64,000 nucleotides of DNA from Bog-473 sp963807675 (GTDB lineage Bacteria > Actinomycetota > Acidimicrobiia > Acidimicrobiales > RAAP-2), in assembly GCA_963807675.1 (NCBI GenBank), contig CAWECP010000002.1, positions 783,624 through 847,623 on the forward strand, given 5' to 3'. A program made the translations under genes and the position numbers. Positions within the stretch are counted from its first letter, which is position 1. The number at the start of each line of letters is the position of its first letter. Positions 60,913 to 64,000 of this stretch are shown one piece after another. The notes beneath the pieces are model-generated. The model searched no databases. It had not been told where the DNA came from and saw only the letters and a program-made list of their open reading frames with translations.

Positions 60913-61110
60913 ATGCGGAAAGTCCACCATCCGAAAATCGTGCAACGGTCAGACCGCCGGTGGGTAGTCGTCTGTGACGACTGTGAACGCGACGACGAGT
61001 CTGCGACACCAATCGGTATCAACACCCCGGTCGTGTCACGCGAGAAGGCGCAACTTCTGTGGGAGAACCATTGCGAACGCCGTCAGGGTCCGCTTCGCCG
61101 CGGCGCCTGA
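60913..61110 (+). CDS. small CxxC protein of unknown function
   Basis: 65 residues from ATG 60913. KIVQRSDRRWVVVCDDCERD carries one CxxC and is followed by an invariant-looking HCERR near the C-terminus (WENHCERRQG), so a single zinc site is possible. The upstream 60651-60912 stretch contains no supported gene. Its 3' end overlaps the convergent next gene by 28 bases. Confidence 0.5.
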   Translation: MRKVHHPKIVQRSDRRWVVVCDDCERDDESATPIGINTPVVSREKAQLLWENHCERRQGPLRRGA

Positions 61111-61439
61111 CCTCCCATGCCACGCCTCTCCAGTTGCGGCCACGATTCTGCGATCACCCGATCGAGTTCGTCGTCTCGTAACGCCTCGATCCGAATGTAA
61201 GGCCAATCGGGCATGTCGGCGGCATAAGCGGCGGACTCAATAACGTTCACAGCCAGCTCCACCGCTGAGGCGGGCGTGCTGGCTTCTACCGTGATTCTCG
61301 CCGACCAGGCTGACCCCCCAGCCGAGACAACTCCGAAGTGCAGGTGAAGACCATCGGTGAGATGGATGATGCGCTTATCGTCAGTCTCGATCGTGGCTGA
61401 GTTGCTTCTGGCCTCGACGAGAACGCTCCATTCGCGCAT
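61083..61439 (-). CDS. hypothetical protein
   Basis: 118 residues from ATG 61439 (GAAGG six bases upstream); ATG 61466 is an in-frame alternative. REWSVLVEARSNSATIETDD starts an alternating strand pattern, and two helix-like segments (ASAVELAVNVIESAAYAADM and LRDDELDRVIAE) follow. No family recognised. No signal peptide or membrane segment. Confidence 0.5.
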   Translation of the reverse strand: MREWSVLVEARSNSATIETDDKRIIHLTDGLHLHFGVVSAGGSAWSARITVEASTPASAVELAVNVIESAAYAADMPDWPYIRIEALRDDELDRVIAESWPQLERRGMGGQAPRRSGP

Positions 61440-61587
61440 GGCGACCTTCGTTCCCTCGGAGGTCATTCAAGCACTAATCCCGCGCCCTGGCCTACTGAAT
61501 CGGCTTGGAGCGCTGTCGGGCGTCTCCTATTTCGGGACCAATTTCCCTAGTGCGGGCGTCCGGCCGCCCTTCGTACAATCCAACGCG

Positions 61588-61845
61588 ATGGCCTCTTTAC
61601 CCTCTTCGGAAGGCAACGATGCTGAGGAAGTCGAAGGTGAGGCCGGCTGGATTGTGCAGCCCCAGCCCAGCTGGATGGTGCGGGGCCCTGAGCAGAGGGG
61701 GGCCTGGCACCTGATCAACTCCGGAGGTCACGAAACCCTGTGCGGTATGGCTGTGCTCTACGGCACTCGCCGGACACTTTGGAGCAATGTGCCCACAGAA
61801 CAACGGTGCAGCCAATGTGAAGCGCTCATCGCAGCGCGTCCTTAA
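61588..61845 (+). CDS. small cysteine-containing protein of unknown function
   Basis: 85 residues from ATG 61588. TACAAT (61574-61579) lies eight bases upstream, consistent with a leaderless message. The C-terminal part, AWHLINSGGHETLCGMAVLY then QRCSQCEALIA, has three cysteines and a histidine in a likely zinc-binding arrangement often seen in small actinobacterial proteins. An insertion sequence lies immediately after the TAA, whose bases abut the 8-bp target duplication. Confidence 0.55.
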   Translation: MASLPSSEGNDAEEVEGEAGWIVQPQPSWMVRGPEQRGAWHLINSGGHETLCGMAVLYGTRRTLWSNVPTEQRCSQCEALIAARP

Positions 61846-61851
61846 ATTAGG
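61844..61851. repeat. left target-site duplication of the ISL3-type element
   Basis: AAATTAGG, repeated at 63164-63171. Eight bases is the duplication size of the ISL3 family. Confidence 0.8.
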
Positions 61852-63163
61852 GCGCTCCCGGGTTCTCAGTGGGTAGATCGGCACCTGATCTGACCTCCGA
61901 CGCCACAATGGTGGGATGCGCGACACCGAGCTCTACCGTCACGTCCTGGGACTCGAGACGCCCTGGGAGGTGAACCGGGTCGAGGTGTCTGACGAAGGCG
62001 GGCGGATCGACGTGTGGGTCGAGCATGCGAAGCGGACCCGCTGGCGCTGCCCGTCGTGCGAACGCGAGCTCCCCACCTATGACCACACCGACGAACGCGA
62101 GTGGCGCCACCTCGACACCTGCCAGTTCCAGACGTACCTGCACGCCCGACCGCCACGGGTGAGCTGTCCCGAGCACGGGGTGCTCCGGGTCCGCCTGCCC
62201 TGGGCCGAGCCGATGAGTCGATTCACCAGCCTCTTCGAGCGCCTGGCCGTCGATGTGCTCTCTTCGTGCGACGTCACCAACGCCAGCCGGCTGTTGCACA
62301 CGACCTGGGACGAGACCTGGCACCTGATGGAGCGGGCCGTCGCCCGAGGCCAGGCGAGAAAGCCCGTCGCAGTTCCCGCCCACCTGGGCGTCGACGAGAA
62401 GGCGGCCGGCCGGGGCCACGACTACATCACCGTGGTCTCCGACCTCGAGGCCGGCACGGTCGAGTACGTGGCCGACAAGCGAGAAGAGTCCAGCCTGGAC
62501 GCCTATTTCGACCAGTTCAGCCCCGAGCTGCTGGCCGGCATCGAGGCGGTGGGCATGGACATGTGGGAGCCCTATGCCAACTCGGTACGGGCCCACCTCG
62601 AAGAGGCCGACACCAAGATCGTCTACGACAGATTCCACTTGATGAAGTACCTCAACACGGCGGTCGACACCGTGCGCAAGGCGAACACCGGGCGCTGGCC
62701 GGCGAAGGCGACGGCTCACTGAGTGGATCGAAATATCTGTGGCTCTACTCGGCCGAGAACCTGCCGGCCAAGCACCGGGGACGCTTCGCCGCCCTGCGTG
62801 ACACTGATCTCAAGACCGCCCGGGCCTGGGCCATCAAGGAGACCTTTCGTCATTTCTGGGAGTACCACCGCAAGGGTTGGGCCACAAGCACTGGAAGAGT
62901 TGGTTCTTCTGGGCGACCCACTCGCGTCTGCAGCCGGTCATCGACGCCGCCTACACCCTCAAGCGTCACCAGGCCGGACTGTTCTCCTACTTCGACCACC
63001 GCATCACGAGTGCCGGAGCCGAGGCCTCAACTCACGCATCCAGGCCATCCGTGTCTCGCGCCCGCGGCTATCGCAACCGGGAGCACTTCAAGACTGCCAT
63101 CTACTTCCACCTCGGAGGCCTCGATCTCCAGCCTCAAACCCACTCAGATCCCGGATGAACCTG
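61852..63163. mobile_element. ISL3-family insertion sequence, about 1.3 kb
   Basis: Flanked by AAATTAGG direct repeats. Inverted ends share CCGGG-n-TCT-n-AGTGGGT: left from about 61858, right (minus strand) from about 63153. It contains one broken transposase gene. Outermost base pairs of the inverted repeats differ, so exact ends are uncertain by a few bases. Confidence 0.8.
61916..63158 (+). pseudogene. ISL3-type transposase, broken by frame changes
   Basis: An intact N-terminal part of 268 residues has the zinc ribbon WRCPSCERELPTYDH with CPEHG further on. The DDE domain start HLGVDEKAAGRGHDYITVVS and the second acidic region (IEAVGMDMWEPYANSVRAHL) follow, then KIVYDRFHLMKYLN. After about 62720 the frame changes (SKYLWLYSAENLPAKHR, ETFRHFWEYHRKGW), again near 62880 (HWKSWFFWATHSRLQPVIDA), near 63030 (GLNSRIQAIRVS) and once more before the C-terminus (RGYRNREHFKTAIYFHLGGL). 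All family regions are present, so it was recently active or is mis-sequenced. Confidence 0.88.
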
Positions 63164-63171
63164 AAATTAGG
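63164..63171. repeat. right target-site duplication of the ISL3-type element
   Basis: AAATTAGG, identical to 61844-61851. Confidence 0.8.
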
Positions 63172-63275
63172 TTGCCGCCGAAATAGCTTTGGTCGCTTCC
63201 TTCGCCATGAACCGGGTCTGGCGACTTGGTCTCGGTTCGGGCCGAGGGTCGGCGTCGCTCCGCACGGCCCGGAGC

Positions 63276-63303
63276 AGACCTTCGGGTTCGTAGCCGAAGG
63301 TCT
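63276..63303. terminator. 10-bp perfect hairpin downstream of the partial histidine kinase
   Basis: AGACCTTCGG, loop GTTCGTAG, CCGAAGGTCT. It lies 58 bp beyond the stop of the leftward kinase gene. There is no T run; a terminator role is inferred from position. The rest of 63172-63360 holds no supported gene. Confidence 0.4.
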
Positions 63304-63360
63304 GACCGACCATCATCAGGCGAAATCAACGACGGTCGACCGGGCGCGGCGAAGGTCGGC

Positions 63361-64000
63361 TCAGGATGACACTATCGGTGGCTGCAGCGTGGGCACCTTT
63401 CCGTTCCGGAGGGCGGGGGCACTTCGATCAGCTGAAGAATGAAATTGCACCTCGACGTTGAGCCCTCCGGCATCTCCGGGATGAACGGTGAGATCAGCTT
63501 CGTGAGCGATGGCGATTGCTTGGACGATGGACAGACCGAGACCGAGCCTTTCAGGCTTGTCTGCCATCCGATCCCCAGCGACGCGTTGGAACGGCTGGAG
63601 TAGCCGGCTGATCTGATCCACGGCGACGAAGGGTCCGGTGTTGGTGACTTGGAGGTAAGCATTTTCCGCCCGTGTGTCGACACGAACTTGCACGCTGCCG
63701 CCCGGAACGTTGTAGTGAAGTGCGTTTTGCACCAAGTTCGACGCCAGTCGCTCGATGAGCTGCGGGTCGCCCATCAAGGGGGTGGGACGGACCGAGACGT
63801 CGAGGCGCAGATCTCGAGCCGCTGCCTCCGATTTGGAGGCATCATGCACCTTGGTGACTATCACTGCCAGATCCAGATCCTGACGGTGGTCGAGACCTCG
63901 CTGGCTGCGGGCGAGGGTGAGGAGCGCCTCGATGAGCTGCTCTTGCTGCTCGCCCGCTTCAAGCACGTCCTGGCAGATCACTCGGAACGACTCGATAGTG
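63361..64000 (-). CDS. sensor histidine kinase, C-terminal part (cut by window edge)
   Basis: The frame is open to the window edge. Visible residues start within the dimerisation helix (TIESFRVICQDVLEAGEQQE), followed by QLIEALLTLARSQRGLDH. The HATPase domain has LIERLASNLVQNALHYNVPG (N box) and ERLGLGLSIVQAIAIAHEA (G box). It is clearly paralogous to the kinase at 54221-55489 (shared RGLDH and LIEQL/LIERL blocks), so the neighbourhood carries two related two-component systems. The partner regulator would lie beyond the edge. Confidence 0.9.
   Translation of the reverse strand, partial: TIESFRVICQDVLEAGEQQEQLIEALLTLARSQRGLDHRQDLDLAVIVTKVHDASKSEAAARDLRLDVSVRPTPLMGDPQLIERLASNLVQNALHYNVPGGSVQVRVDTRAENAYLQVTNTGPFVAVDQISRLLQPFQRVAGDRMADKPERLGLGLSIVQAIAIAHEADLTVHPGDAGGLNVEVQFHSSADRSAPALRNGKVPTLQPPIVSS

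Overview
The window looks like chromosome from a high-GC actinobacterium, probably from the Acidimicrobiia or a nearby deep branch. The lineage is inferred from three things: GC-rich codon use, many GTG starts, and the gene order hom-thrC-rho-rpmE-prfA-prmC-tsaC...wecA-atpIBEFHAGDC-...murA, which matches the conserved actinobacterial (mycobacterial) backbone. No rRNA gene or CRISPR array is visible. One tRNA gene is present.

Layout. 1-8.5 kb: a partial FtsX-type permease, then threonine synthesis (hom, thrC), rho, rpmE, prfA, prmC and a TsaC-like gene. Almost every gene here carries several single-base frame breaks although most are essential, so sequence error is the likely cause. 8.6-16.2 kb: an accessory block inserted into the backbone, holding a CPT-like kinase, a GNAT, a 2OG-Fe(II) dioxygenase with a D-aminoacylase, a nucleotidyltransferase, a MarR regulator, a fatty acid hydroxylase-like membrane protein and a thiolase-like protein. 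A 30-bp perfect palindrome lies on the promoter of the D-aminoacylase operon. 16.3-31 kb: glyA, a WecA-type transferase, the complete F1Fo ATP synthase operon, glpX, murA, a MeaB GTPase and an enoyl-CoA hydratase. 31-35.2 kb: trehalose synthase, a maltokinase-like protein with altered motifs, and galT.

35.3-43.8 kb: a membrane-protein gene and two tandem paralogous genes for large exported proteins (beta-propeller plus Ig-like repeats). The two share about 1.49 kb with one base difference. One copy is broken by a frame break and a TAA codon.

44.0-51.9 kb: a divergent sulfate assimilation locus. Leftward run cysD, cysN and a siroheme-synthase-type dehydrogenase. Rightward run cysH, a siroheme sulfite reductase, an F420-hydrogenase/dehydrogenase beta-subunit homologue (FrhB/FpoF type), a small unknown protein and a lone ABC ATPase, all with touching or overlapping ends. 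This suggests an assimilatory sulfite reductase fed by an F420H2-oxidising iron-sulfur flavoprotein in two subunits. It is the strongest candidate for an undescribed system here.

52.1-64 kb: a tRNA-Ala(CGC) gene whose 3' half and flank recur 7.7 kb downstream, bounding an island with a toxin-antitoxin-like pair, a two-component system and a divergent lipoprotein-adaptor-ABC export operon. A shared 19-bp response-regulator-like site lies in the divergent promoter region. Beyond the right repeat are small unknown genes, an ISL3-type insertion sequence with 8-bp target duplications and a broken transposase, and the 3' part of a second histidine kinase paralogue.
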